DNA of 64,000 bases from Cherax quadricarinatus. Its lineage: Eukaryota > Arthropoda > Malacostraca > Decapoda > Parastacidae. How positions within the stretch are numbered: the first letter of the stretch is position 1; the number at the start of each line of letters is the position of its first letter. The notes under the pieces are model-generated. The model worked only from the letters and a program-made list of their open reading frames with translations. It made no database searches and was not told the DNA's origin. The stretch spans positions 62,501 to 126,500 of the forward strand of contig NW_027195363.1 in the NCBI RefSeq assembly GCF_038502225.1, written 5' to 3'. The translations under genes were made by a program, and so were the position numbers. This document shows, in pieces, positions 45,571 through 55,124 of the stretch.

Positions 45571-45864
45571 TTACTGATTCAATAAGTCATTCGTCTTCTT
45601 TTCCATCTGCAATATTTTATTGTAAAAGATATAACAGTACATTAGGAAGGCAACAGTACTCGTCAGCAGTGCGGTTATCATCAAATTCTTACAATAAAAA
45701 AAGGAAGTGTCCAGATGCGTTTGAGATCTGATGAACTGGACGACACCAGCGGTGGACCTCACAGCCAGACTGCCAATCTTCCTGGTTAATAAAGGCTTTG
45801 AAGTCCATTTATACCTCCATGTCAGGTGGTGTTCAGTAAGTTGATCTATCAAGCCAGTAAACAT
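45571..45864 (-). CDS. Small membrane-type ORF, cassette copy 1 (97 aa, intact)
   Basis: I do not recognise the family. The ORF starts ATGTTTACTGG just after GTATCTTAG, which looks like a splice acceptor, so it may be a 3' exon rather than a complete gene. Residues 29-45 are basic and polar (RKIGSLAVRSTAGVVQF). About 58-82 is a hydrophobic helix (LMITALLTSTVAFLMYCYIF). The tail is charged (QMEKKTND). Diverged copies occur at 53000-53296 (minus), 54495-54725 (plus) and 58719-58990 (minus). The helix and VRSTAGVV block are the best conserved parts. About 40 bp downstream the sequence GCTTTTACTGTTGCTGC is shared with the other cassettes, and same-sense 24-bp repeats follow. It could be a tail-anchored or type I membrane protein end; expression is unproven. 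Confidence 0.4.
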   Translation of the reverse strand: MFTGLIDQLTEHHLTWRYKWTSKPLLTRKIGSLAVRSTAGVVQFIRSQTHLDTSFFYCKNLMITALLTSTVAFLMYCYIFYNKILQMEKKTNDLLNQ

Positions 45865-46055
45865 CTAAGATACAACATAGACATTATTGGAATGTAACTT
45901 TATAGCTGAGGTTCATAATGTTATCTCAGCTATCTGTTTCGCTAATTGCGAATACTTACATTTTAACTTCATTCCTTTGCCCAAGTTACAACCTTAACTT
46001 ACTAGTTACTCAGGTGTTATTACATTAATATCCTTATTTGTCATTACAATAATAT
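45865..46055 (-). other. Conserved upstream flank of cassette copy 1
   Basis: TTATCTCAGCTATCTGTTTC and CCCAAGTTAC...ATTACATTAATATC match 53440-53560, so the duplicated unit extends past the ORF into intron-like sequence. Confidence 0.6.
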
Positions 46056-46059
46056 CTTT

Positions 46060-46312
46060 ATGATATTTCTCAACTTTTTAAAATTATTCTAAACTTATCT
46101 AAAATATATTTACTCTGATAAGGATAAATTAAATTGCTGCTGTTATAATAAGTTTAGGTAAGTTTTCTAAGATTTTTTATGTACAAAATTATTATTTTTT
46201 TACATCAATATAAATGCAAAAAATATATATCTTTAAACATATAAGAGAAAAATTTAGAAAGGTTTTAATTTTAAATGAGTTCTTGTTAATTAACCAATTG
46301 GTCACTTAGCAA
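46060..46312 (-). mobile_element. TTCGGCACGAC MITE, partial copy
   Basis: TTATCTAAAATATATTTAC, AAGTTTAGGTAAGTTTTCTA and GAGTTCTTGTTAATTAACCA match the interior of 26643-27019. Both termini are lost. Confidence 0.65.
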
Positions 46313-46314
46313 GA

Positions 46315-46470
46315 ACATTATTCATGCAACACATTATTCATGGAAGACAATACCGACAAGTTGATCAAAAAGACACATGAACAACAACACGTAACATTCT
46401 GGCAGAAAATTTCTACCTGCGCAGCAGAATTCCTCAGTCGACAACAGTCGAAAACATGTGTCTCATTATC
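46315..46470 (-). mobile_element. Hairpin tail, Penelope-like (copy C, decayed)
   Basis: Minus strand 46437-46405: CTGAGGA, A, TTCTGC, TGC, GCAGGTA, GAAATTTTC. The CTGC/GCAG stem core is kept. The flank GACAATACCGACAAGTTGAT resembles the sequence after copy B (CCTGTCGGTATTGTATACC). Confidence 0.4.
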
Positions 46471-46703
46471 ATCTTAGTTACTGACGAAGATGTGAGAGTG
46501 ATGTGAAATATAACTCAATCATGACACAACACATATACAGACAAACAAAATAATGAAATAGAAGGAAGAAAACTAAAAGCCAAAATACATAAATAAAATA
46601 TGTAGATCAATAGGAAATATTCTCTATTCATAACAGATGTGTGTGTGGGTGTGTCTCTGTGTATGTATTTACAAAGCTTGTTAGAGGAGGTAGTTGGGGA
46701 GGA

Positions 46704-46708
46704 GAGAA

Positions 46709-46757
<49 letters not shown>
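46704..46757. repeat. (GA)n microsatellite
   Basis: GA run with two AAAG breaks. Confidence 0.95.
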
Positions 46758-46759
<2 letters not shown>

Positions 46760-46764
46760 CTGTT

Positions 46765-47175
46765 ATTTCAGCAGAGCCTTCAACACAGGAGGAACGCGGT
46801 CGACTTTACTGCTATGTACAAGGCCAACATTGTCAAAGTACCACACTTGGCTCCACTTCGAGGACAACGTGAAGCAAGCTTCAATACCACAAGACGGGCA
46901 GAAAGCAGCAACTTGACTCTGGCTGTAACCTTCTCCAGAACATCATTTCATTTCAGATCATTTATCCCCAAGATGACTCGAGTATAGAACACATTCGTAC
47001 AGCATTATGATATCAACGAGATAAAGCCAAATGATCAAATGAAAATGCTGGCCCACAGATGGCTCCAACTTAATCCTGTTCCCTACTTGTATGTCTCATA
47101 ACAATAAAAATGCTTTCAAATGAGTTGATGTAAGTAACAGCTCTTAGCTTGTCAATAAAGTTGGGAATTCTTAAT
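46765..47175 (+). pseudogene. LINE-E: ORF2 C-terminus and tail
   Basis: Translation over 46800-47090: TAMYKANIVKVPHLAPLRGQ, FSRTSFHFRSFIPKMTRVW (one stop in place of W) and LAHRWLQLNPVPYL. The pattern RTSxxxRSFxPxxxRxWN is typical of the C-terminus of jockey/I-like LINE ORF2. It ends near two AATAAA-like signals (47105, 47154). No RT catalytic part remains. Confidence 0.6.
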
Positions 47176-48578
47176 TAACGTGTCAACAGCTCATCAATAA
47201 AGTTTTTTTTTTATTTAATTTAAAACACTACAATACATTAAATAGATAAAAGAACACAGTATCAGTTCTTACACAGAATTATAAATTTCACTGTCAAAAT
47301 ACACACAGACGTTAACCTTTGTGCTGACACAAACTGTCCCTCATCCCCTATGCATTATATCCTATGCACCTATGTTAAGCAAGATTACACAAGACTACAC
47401 TACAATATGCATTAATATTATTATTATTATAAACTAAGAAAAACCAAACCTACAATATGCATTAATTTTCCACTTCGTTATTTATATATTATTAATCCTT
47501 CATACAGATTTTTTTTATTTTATTTAAAACCAATACAGCGTAACATAAAAAATAAAAAGGAAACAGTATGGATGTAATTCGTGAAGGTTCGAACACTGAC
47601 CAAATAAACCCGACACAAATTAACTGACACAAAAGGATTACACCCATATACTCGCAAGATATTACTGTATAACATACGACAATAACTTACGGCAAGAACA
47701 TAGCTACAAATAAACACAGTAACAGGGTCATGGACTGAAAAATCGTTAAACATTCAATGATTCAAAACCTTACATATATATGAACTGTACATTTAACATG
47801 ACAAAGGATCAATACAACAGAAAAGAATGTATACAAGAAAATGTATCCATTAATCCCATTCTTCGCATTGATCAATAAACCAAAACCTAACATCATAATC
47901 TTACTAGAACATCGACATATTTATCCCTAACAATACAGCTGTAACATATACCAAAATACAAATAAACATAATAAGAAAACAGCTTAGATCTCAAAACCGA
48001 AGGCTCATTACTGTTACAATAAACACGTATACAAAAATCTCAGACACAAAAGGAATGCGTCTATTAACTGGCTAGATATGTCTGTCTACCATACAGCTAA
48101 AAACTTACATCAAGAACATAACAATGAAAACAAACCGGTATAAGATTACTGGCCTAAATTATATAAACTTGAAAATGAATCGAAACCATACATAAAGTTT
48201 TAAATATGTTATATAGATCATTTTAAATATGTTATATAGATCATTTTAAATATGTTATATAGATCTTTTAAATATGTTACATAGATCATTTTTAATATGT
48301 TATATAGATCATTTTAAATGTTATATAGATCATTTTAAATATGTTATATAGATCATTTTAAATAAGTTATATAGATCATAACGAGACCTCAAACTCTACA
48401 TCCACACGTGGCATGATAACCACAAGGTTGATGCAATAATGCATCAATGAAAACCAGGAAACCAGTCCATACCCACATTCACAACACTCTCGCGACAAGC
48501 CCCCCCCCAAGGAGGTGAGCCCGCTGTGACCCCCTGACTCCCTCTCAACCTATGAAAACCCCTTCACTCACTCATCAT
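47176..48578 (-). other. Probable 3' UTR of the Tx1-like LINE
   Basis: AT-rich, no ORF. Related segments (TTGTATTTATTTGTAG / AAGGATTACACCCAT type) occur near 47275, 47570 and 47985 with about 400-bp spacing, so the UTR has imperfect internal duplications. Tail position relative to 48579-51285 supports the UTR reading, but the end is undefined. Confidence 0.4.
48196..48378. repeat. 23-bp tandem repeat, about 8 copies
   Basis: Unit ATTTTAAATATGTTATATAG plus ATC, with small deletions. Confidence 0.9.
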
Positions 48579-51285
48579 TCACAGATTCATGAGAATTCCT
48601 AACTTTAGCATTCTGTACCCCTCTGAGAAAACCTGATCCCACCTCCTCCCATACAATTCTCTGTTACGACACATCGTACGATAGGACGTTATCGCAAGAA
48701 CCCTCCTTCGCTCTTCACTATCCCCTCTTCCCCTCATCACCCACGATATATATATATAATCCACCATGATATAATCTAAAGCTCTTATGACACCCTCGTC
48801 TAACCCACCCATATCTAGACTTAAAGCACGCAGAACCGACACCCCACGACCTCCCACCCTCTGTACCAACCTACTTAACCAGCCCCTGACCCCTCTAACC
48901 CTTCACAAAAATAAACTACATGGAACGCAGTCTCGTCCCCTCCACACATACCACACCCCCCACCCTCTACAACTTTTCTGTTCCGTAGTATCGCTCCAGA
49001 CGGAAGGATCCCATGCAGAAAACGAAACATCACCTCACGCGCCCGAGGGTTTAACTTCAACTTACTAAATCTATACTAAATACTCTTCCACGTATACATG
49101 GGGAACAAACCCTCAATTGGGAAAACGCACCTACCTACAAGCAACCTACACAAAACCCTTATGCGAACCTTTCTCAGTTCCTTAACCAACGTCACGGCCC
49201 TCAAAACGATTTCGCATTCCCTCAACTCCATTCCTCAATACCACATACCCAGCCTGCCTTGTATCCTTCCCAACTGCCCCTCATTCACACCCACACGCAA
49301 AACTTCCCATTTAAGAAACACACATTTAGCCCTTCGTCTCAAATCCATTAACCCCAACCCACTCTGACGTACAAGTAACATTACAACTTCTCTCCGTAAC
49401 CAATCACAACGTCAACCCCACAAAAATTTGTACACCCGTCTTAAGATCCCCGCAATCGCTGTCCCTGTAATTGGAAACACAGCTGCAACATGCCAAACCT
49501 TACTATACAATAAAATGTTTACAACTATCACTCGCTGTATAAGAGTTAGGTGCTGGGGTCTCAGAACACCTAGACGCCCCACGATCCTTTCCAATAACCT
49601 ATCCGAGTTGTCCACCGGCACCGCAACCATGTCATCCCTATAAATAATACCACAAATCTTTAAAGACACCGCCCATTCTTTAACAACATTACAACTCCTC
49701 CCACCCCCCCACCCAAGAACCCAACCCCATGCATCTTGACTTCGCGCTATTTACCTGCATTCCCGTGGCACTTCCAAACAATTGCACAACCTCGTCCAAC
49801 ACTCCCATTGACATCCCTTCACGAATGAGAACAGTGGTGTCGTCTACATATCCAATTAATCCCGGCCAGGCCCCCCCCCACACTTCCCTCACCTTGCGTA
49901 CATAAGCTATGGTCAACCATTCTATAAAAGGGGCCCTGAAAACACGCAAACAATATTTGGGACATGGGGCATCCCTGTCTAAGGACTCTACCCATTGCAA
50001 TCTCCCTCCCCATACACCCATTAATCTGTATCCTCACTGTCGCCCCCTTATACAACGTATTTACCCACTCGACTATTTCCTCCCCAAAACCCTGTCTCGT
50101 AAGAATAACCTGCAAAGCTCTCCTTTCCACTCTATCATAAGCCCCCTGCCAATCTAGAGCCAACAAAGCCGCCCCCCCACCCCTACCTTTAGCTTCCACA
50201 AAACTTCGCAGTATCCCATGTCCTTCAATCATCGACCTTCCCAGCAACCCAAACTGAGATTTCGACACCACCTTCTCCACAACACATTTGAACCTATTAC
50301 CTAAAATTTTTGCAAAAACCTTATAGTCTGCACACATCAGCGATATGGCTCGATACTCCCATAGGGTGGGCTGTCCCTTGCCCTTCGGGACCAACACTAC
50401 AACTGCTGTAGCCTGCTTCTCCCCCAACTGACCCTTCTCCTTCATACGATTAAATAACCTAACTATAAATCCTCGTATTAACATCCAATGTTGTAAATAA
50501 AATTCTACCGGGAGACCGTCAATACCTGGAGCTTTCCCCTTCCTCATTCCCCTTAACGCATTCTCTATTTCCTCTGCTGTAATAATCCCACCTAAAGCCT
50601 TTCTGTCGCTATTTCCTAAACTGCAAGTCACATACGTACACACCTTGTCTAATGCCCCGGCACCCACCCCTCACTTGTCCAGTACTTCTCATACCAAGCC
50701 TCCGCATATGTACACATCCCCTTCGTGGTCCGTAGCTCCTGCCCTGCTCTATAAGTCCCGACCGTCTCCGTTACCTCTAAACTTGGGATAGCCGTCACCG
50801 CCTGCCTTTGCTTTCGATGCCGCAAAACACACGCAGACGGCTTGTCGCCCAAAAGCACTTCTTCCACCCCTGCCTGCACCCTTACAGCTTGAAACCTTTC
50901 ATTTTGTAACACCCTCAATCTCCCTTTTATTTCAACTATTTCATCCATAGGAAAATTATTCCCAACTACCCCCAGCCCATAGCAACCTCTTAACCTATCC
51001 TCTAAATAGTTAGCCAGTCCATATTTTAAATTATTAATACGTTTTCCTTCCCTCACATAAAACTTTCGAATCTTTTCCTTCGCAACACAATCCCACCATG
51101 TCACGATGTCGTCCACCCCCTGTTCTTCCACACTAAGCTCCCTCTATAGGACTGAAAACCTCTCCAATCCCTCCTCTTCACCTAACACTTATATTTAGTT
51201 TCCAATAACTTCTGTATATTTCCGCGAGCGCCCCCCACCCAACCTCCACCACCACTGCCCTATGATCTGACATTGTAGCCTCAAC
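48579..51285 (-). pseudogene. Tx1/L1-like LINE ORF2, 5'-truncated
   Basis: Minus strand. The endonuclease end TMSDHRAVVVEV near 51270 starts the preserved part. RT: RKGKAPGIDGLPVEFYLQHW (50550), TAVVVLVPKGKGQP (50400), FGLLGRSMIEGHGI, ALDWQGAYDRVE (50160), LRQGCPMSQILF (50005), then after a frame shift GYVDDTTVLIREG (49850). These features (PKxGK, RQGCPxSPxLF, YVDDTT) mark the L1/Tx1 group. The following RVIVVNILLYSKVWHVA and RVYKFLWG region, and a C-terminal FRFLHGILPSG with CGMCGGDETAFHVVYFC (48990), match the L1/Tx1 C-terminal cysteine motif. Frame shifts occur near 49900-49830, 49690 and 49060, with a stop near 50650. Confidence 0.88.
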
Positions 51286-51289
51286 AGTA

Positions 51290-51330
51290 CTGATGTTCCT
51301 TCCTTAAGTGAATGTGACCTGACCTGACTA
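51290..51330 (+). repeat. LINE-A 3' UTR, left piece
   Basis: TTCCTTAAGTGAATGTGACC then TGACCTGACTA, as in the LINE-A UTR (about 9455). Continues at 52411 after the insert. Confidence 0.6.
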
Positions 51331-52410
51331 TTCATTTCATTCATGTTGATTCGCCGGTACTTCCGGCCCGGGTGTTCTCCAGATGGTGACCCGGCAGTGG
51401 CCCCTTGGGTGAGGGGAGACGATCATCTTCTTTCTTTGGCCCTCCGGTTGGAGGGTGTCGTCGTCTTCTATCTTGCACAGACTTCCCCGAAGAGAAGCGC
51501 AGTTGGGCAGAGGCAGCAGTTACAGGGTCGATTGGAGCCACACCCCAGCATTAGCGGACAGCAAAGTGCTGGGGAAACTTATCTTCATGGTGAATGGTCA
51601 TGGATAGTCGTGTTAGAGGAGGGTACCGTCTTCAAGGTCCCCATTCTGAAGCATCCTGAATTTCCTCTTTGAGGTGTACTCGACTTCCACAAAGTGTTGG
51701 GTGTTGGCAGTGAGTAGTCTGATCATGTCTGCAGTGGTGTATGTAACAGTTTGGTCGCAGGTATACTTGACTGTTCCGTCCTGGAGGTGCTGGTGGATTT
51801 CTGAAGACAGCATTGTGTTCTTATATTGCTTGGTTGTGTAGAAGTATACACCCTTCAGGTATCGGACTTGTTGTGGTGCAGCAGTGAGGTGCATCTGCAG
51901 TTTCTTGTGTTTTTGCTTTCTTGGCTGGTGGCTGAACTGGTGAAAGCGAGATTTCCGACTGGTCAGTTGCTCTAGCAGTGGATGCAAGCGGTAGTGGACT
52001 TTCATTGGTGGGGTTTGCCGACGTCTCAGTGGTGTCTGATTGGTCCATCTCTGTGTCTAGTGGAGTTTGTGACAGCGGTGGAGCAGCGGTGATGCTGGTA
52101 ATATTTGCAGTAGATTTTAGGATCTCAGTGGAAGGTGGTGATGCAGGGAATGTGAGGCCAGGCATATTATTTAGTTTGAAAAGTTCATTGTTCAGCTGCA
52201 TTCTGTGCATGAGCATACATAATGCAATAAAGAATCTTGGAGTCGGCAGTAGGTGCTGGCAGGGAAGTGGTGGGAGCAGCCTGCGTGGCTTGTAGTATCT
52301 TGGTAGTGTCTGCTTGAAGCTTGGCGATAGCAGAATATGTGGTTGCTTGTGGATTGGGTTTCTTTTGTTGTTGTTGTTGTTTCTTGAGTATGTCTCTTCT
52401 GGTAGGACAT
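51331..52410 (-). pseudogene. Unidentified ORF1-like retroposed segment, 1080 bp
   Basis: Flanked by a 6-bp direct repeat TGACTA (51325-51330, 52411-52416), and it interrupts the LINE-A 3' UTR. The minus strand encodes protein-like sequence in three successive frames: a Gln/Lys-rich start (KKQQQQQQKKPNPQATTYSA), then SPPSTEILKSTANITSITAA and SLSPVQPPAKKAKTQE (nuclear-localisation-like PPAKKAK), then a well-folded-looking block with VRYLKGVYFYTTKQYKN and QTVTYTTADMIRLL (51900-51640). The end is CATGAATGAAATGAA. I do not recognise it. It could be ORF1 of a retroelement or a retrocopy of a host transcript; frame shifts show it is broken. Confidence 0.5.
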
Positions 52411-52520
52411 TGACTAGGTCAATGCTTTGGCTTAAGCCGGTGGGAGAATTGGACCTGCCTCGCATTGGCCAGTAGGCCTGATGCGGTGTTCCTTCTTTCT
52501 TATTTTCTCATGTTCTTATA
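52411..52520 (+). repeat. LINE-A 3' UTR, right piece
   Basis: TTGGCTTAAGCCGGTGGGAG, TGGACCTGCCTCGCATTGG, CCAGTAGGCCTGATGCGGTG. Same order as 9490-9550. Confidence 0.8.
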
Positions 52521-52690
52521 ACAATAGTCAGCTTGATCCGACCCACTATTGCCAGACATGTGTGGCTGCCAAGGATAACTGCTTAATAAATAATGGAAAG
52601 TGTAAAGAGAACAAATTGGAACATTCAAATTGAATAACTTTGAATGTAATTTGAATAATAAATGATGAAAATGAACTTCCTGTTACGATG
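52516..52690 (+). repeat. Cassette boundary block
   Basis: ACAATAGTCAGCTTGATCCG ACCCACTATTGCCAGACATG recurs in direct orientation at 53593-53640, where it leads into the CCACAAGTGCCAGATGTG array. Confidence 0.6.
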
Positions 52691-52935
52691 TAAAGTAAAT
52701 AACTGTTAAAGATGTGAAGGTGTAAGAGGAACTGCAATTGAAGGTGTAAGATAAGCAATAGAAGATGTATGATGAATAACAGGAGGTGTATAATGAAAAA
52801 CAGGTGGAGGTGTATAATAAACAACAGGTAAAGGTGTAATGTGAACGACTGGTAAGTGTGTATGATGAACAACAGGTGAAGGCGTAAGATGAGCGACAAG
52901 TGAAGGTATATAATGAAACAAAGTTGGGAAACTAC
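52691..52935 (-). repeat. 24-bp array, degenerate, cassette copy 2
   Basis: Units GGTGTATGATGAACAACAGG plus TGAA with variation, about 10 copies. Minus-strand reading PSPVVHHTHLPVVHITPLPV. Same sense as, and just downstream of, the membrane ORF at 53000-53296. Confidence 0.85.
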
Positions 52936-52999
52936 AATGACTATCACTCACAGCTTACTGGACACTGTCAACAGCAGCAGTAAAAGTTGAATTCATAAC

Positions 53000-53296
53000 T
53001 TTATTGCTTCAGTAATTCCTCTTTAAGTCCATCTGCAATGTTTTATTACAAAAGATACAACACCAAATATGAAAAACAATAGTACTGGTGATTAGTGCAG
53101 TCATCATCAATTTCTTACATTAAAAAAGGAAGAAATAGCATGAATTAATGAGCTCGACCTGATAACCTTGACGACACCAGCGGTCGACCTCACTGTCTGG
53201 CTACGAATCTTCCTGCTTAAAGGCATGTTTTAAGTCCATTTAAATCTTCATGTTAGGTGGTGTTGAGCAGGTTGTTCCATAAGGCTGGTAAACTTC
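53000..53296 (-). pseudogene. Small membrane-type ORF, cassette copy 2
   Basis: Starts AAGTTTACCAGC after GTATCTAAG (acceptor AG kept, ATG changed to AAG). Minus-strand blocks: LSRKIRSQTVRSTAGVVKVI (53205-53150), then after a one-base slip in a T run, KKLMMTALITSTIVFHIWCC followed by NKTLQMDLK. The helix and the NKxLQM end match copy 1 at 45571-45864. An in-frame stop in the 5' part and the T-run slip make this copy non-functional as one frame. Confidence 0.45.
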
Positions 53297-53344
53297 TTAG
53301 ATACTATACATGTGTAACTGGAATGTAACTTTCTAGAGGTGTTC

Positions 53345-53462
53345 ACCAAGCTGTCTCAGTTATCTGTCTCTGTCTCAGTTATCTGTCTCTGTCTCAGTTA
53401 TCTGTCTCTGTCTCAGTTATCTGTCTCTGTCTCAGTTATCTGTCTCTGTCTCAGCTATTTGT
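53345..53462. repeat. 19-bp tandem repeat, 6 copies
   Basis: Unit CTCAGTTATCTGTCTCTGT, almost perfect. The single ancestral TCTCAGCTATCTGTTTC is visible at 45920. Complementary units are at 54266-54430. Confidence 0.95.
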
Positions 53463-53592
53463 TTCGCTGTTATCTTCACATTTTACTTCAATTCTTTTCC
53501 CAAGTTATTAACTTAATATGCAAGTCACTACTGTGTGATTACATTAATATCTTTATTCGTGATTTTTCTCACAGTTTTTAAACATACAATGT

Positions 53593-54265
53593 ATAACAAT
53601 AGTCAGGTTGGTCCGACCCACAGGTGCCAGATATGAGTGACTCACAAGTGCCAGATATGTGTGACCCACAAGTGCTAGACGTGTGTGACCTACAAGTGCC
53701 AGACGTGTGTGGCCCACAAGTGCCAGACGTGTGTGGCCCACAAGTGCCAGACGTGTGTGACCCACAAGTGCCAGATGTGTGTGACCCACAAGTGCCAGAT
53801 GTGTGTGACCCACAAGTGCCAGATGTGTGTGACCCACAAGTGCCAGATGTGTGTGACCCACAAGTGCCAGATGTGTGTGACCCACAAGTGCCAGATGTGT
53901 GTGACCCACAAGTGCCAGATGTGTGTGACCCACAAGTGCCAGATGTGTGTGACCCACAAGTGCCAGATGTGTGTGACCCACAAGTGCCAGATGTGTGTGA
54001 CCCACAAGTGCTAGACGTGTGTGACCCACAAGTGCCAGATGTGTGTGACCCACAAGTGCCAGATGTGTGTGACCCACAAGTGCCAGATGTGTGTGACCCA
54101 CAAGTGCCAGATGTGTGTGACCCACAAGTGCTAGACGTGTGTGACCCACAAGTGCCAGATGTGTGTGACCCACAAGTGCCAGATGTGTGTGACCCACAAG
54201 TGCTAGACGTGTGTGACCCACAAGTGCCAGACGTGTGTGACCCACAAGTGCCAGACGTGTGTGAG
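53593..54265 (+). repeat. 24-bp array, CCACAAGTGCCAGATGTG type, about 26 copies
   Basis: Unit GACCCACAAGTGCCAGATGT plus GTGT. Most units are identical; CTAGACG variants occur near 53676, 54011, 54131 and 54203. All six frames stay largely open because the period is divisible by three. It forms the centre of the inverted cassette pair. Confidence 0.95.
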
Positions 54266-54435
54266 ATGGAAACAGATAACTGAGATGGAAACAGATAACT
54301 GAGATGGAAACAGATAACTGAGATAGAAACATAACTGAGATGGGGACAGATAACTGAGATGGGGACAGATACCTGAGATGGGGGACAGATACCTGAGATG
54401 GAGAAAGATAACTGAGATGGAAACAGATAACTGAT
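54266..54435. repeat. 19-20-bp tandem repeat, inverted partner of 53345-53462
   Basis: Units GATAACTGAGATGGAAACA with GGGGACAG variants, about 9 copies. Complementary in sense to the CTCAGTTATCTGT units. Confidence 0.9.
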
Positions 54436-54494
54436 ATAACGTGGTGAACCCCACTAGAAAGTTGTATTCCAGTAATAGCTGTGTAGTATCCTAG

Positions 54495-54725
54495 ATGTTT
54501 ACTGGCGTCAGGGATAATCCTACTGAACACCACCTGACTTTGAAACCTGCATTAAACAGGAAGATTCGTAGCCAGGCAGTGAGGTCGACAGATGGTGCAG
54601 TTAAGGTCACCAGGTCGACCTCAAGTTGCAATTTCTTCCCTTTTTTGGGGAAGAGATTGTTGATGTCTGCACTAATCCTGAGTATCGTTTTTTCCCGATT
54701 CTGGTGTTGTATATTCTTCAGTTAA
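54495..54725 (+). pseudogene. Small membrane-type ORF, cassette copy 3 (76 codons)
   Basis: Begins ATGTTTACTGG after GTATCCTAG, exactly as copy 1. Blocks: TEHHLTLKPALNRKIRSQAV, RSTDGAVKVTRS, then KRLLMSALILSIVFSRFWCC and a stop four codons later. The charged tail of copy 1 (QMEK) is present only after the stop (LQTEK). It is open, so it might still encode a shorter protein, but it has diverged from copy 1 by several deletions. Plus strand, opposite to copies 1, 2 and 4. Confidence 0.4.
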
Positions 54726-54835
54726 ATATTGCAGACTGAAAAGAGGAGGTATTACTTAGGGAAGGAATAATGTTATGGTTTGAGCTTTTACTGTTGCTGC
54801 TGACGAGGTCCAGTCATGGTGAGTTACACTCATAT

Positions 54836-55098
54836 GTACACTTACTGTGTGCTTCCTATGTACACTCACTGTGTGCTTCCTATGTACACTTACTGTGTGC
54901 TTCCTATGTACACTCACTGTGTGCTTCCTATGTACACTCACTGTGTGCTTCCTATGTACACTCACTGTGTGCTTCCTATGTACACTCACTGTGTGCTTCC
55001 TATGTACACTCACTGTGTGCTTCCTATGTACACTCACTGTGTGCTTCCTATGTACACTCACTGTGTGCTTCCTATGTACACTCACTGTGTGCTTCCTA
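54836..55098 (+). repeat. 24-bp array, TATGTACACTCACTGTGTGC type, 11 copies
   Basis: Unit TCCTATGTACACTCACTGTG plus TGCT. Two early units have CTTACTG in place of CTCACTG; the rest are identical. Confidence 0.95.
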
Positions 55099-55124
55099 TG
55101 CTGCCTCAAATTATATCTTAACCA

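Noticed and set aside
53345..53462. Regulatory element cluster (repeated CAGTTATCTG)
   Set aside because: It is a 19-bp tandem repeat expanded from a single ancestral site seen at 45920. Nothing supports regulation.
53553..54533. 326-codon and other long frames across the CCACAAGTG array
   Set aside because: All six frames are open because of the 24-bp period; not evidence of a gene.
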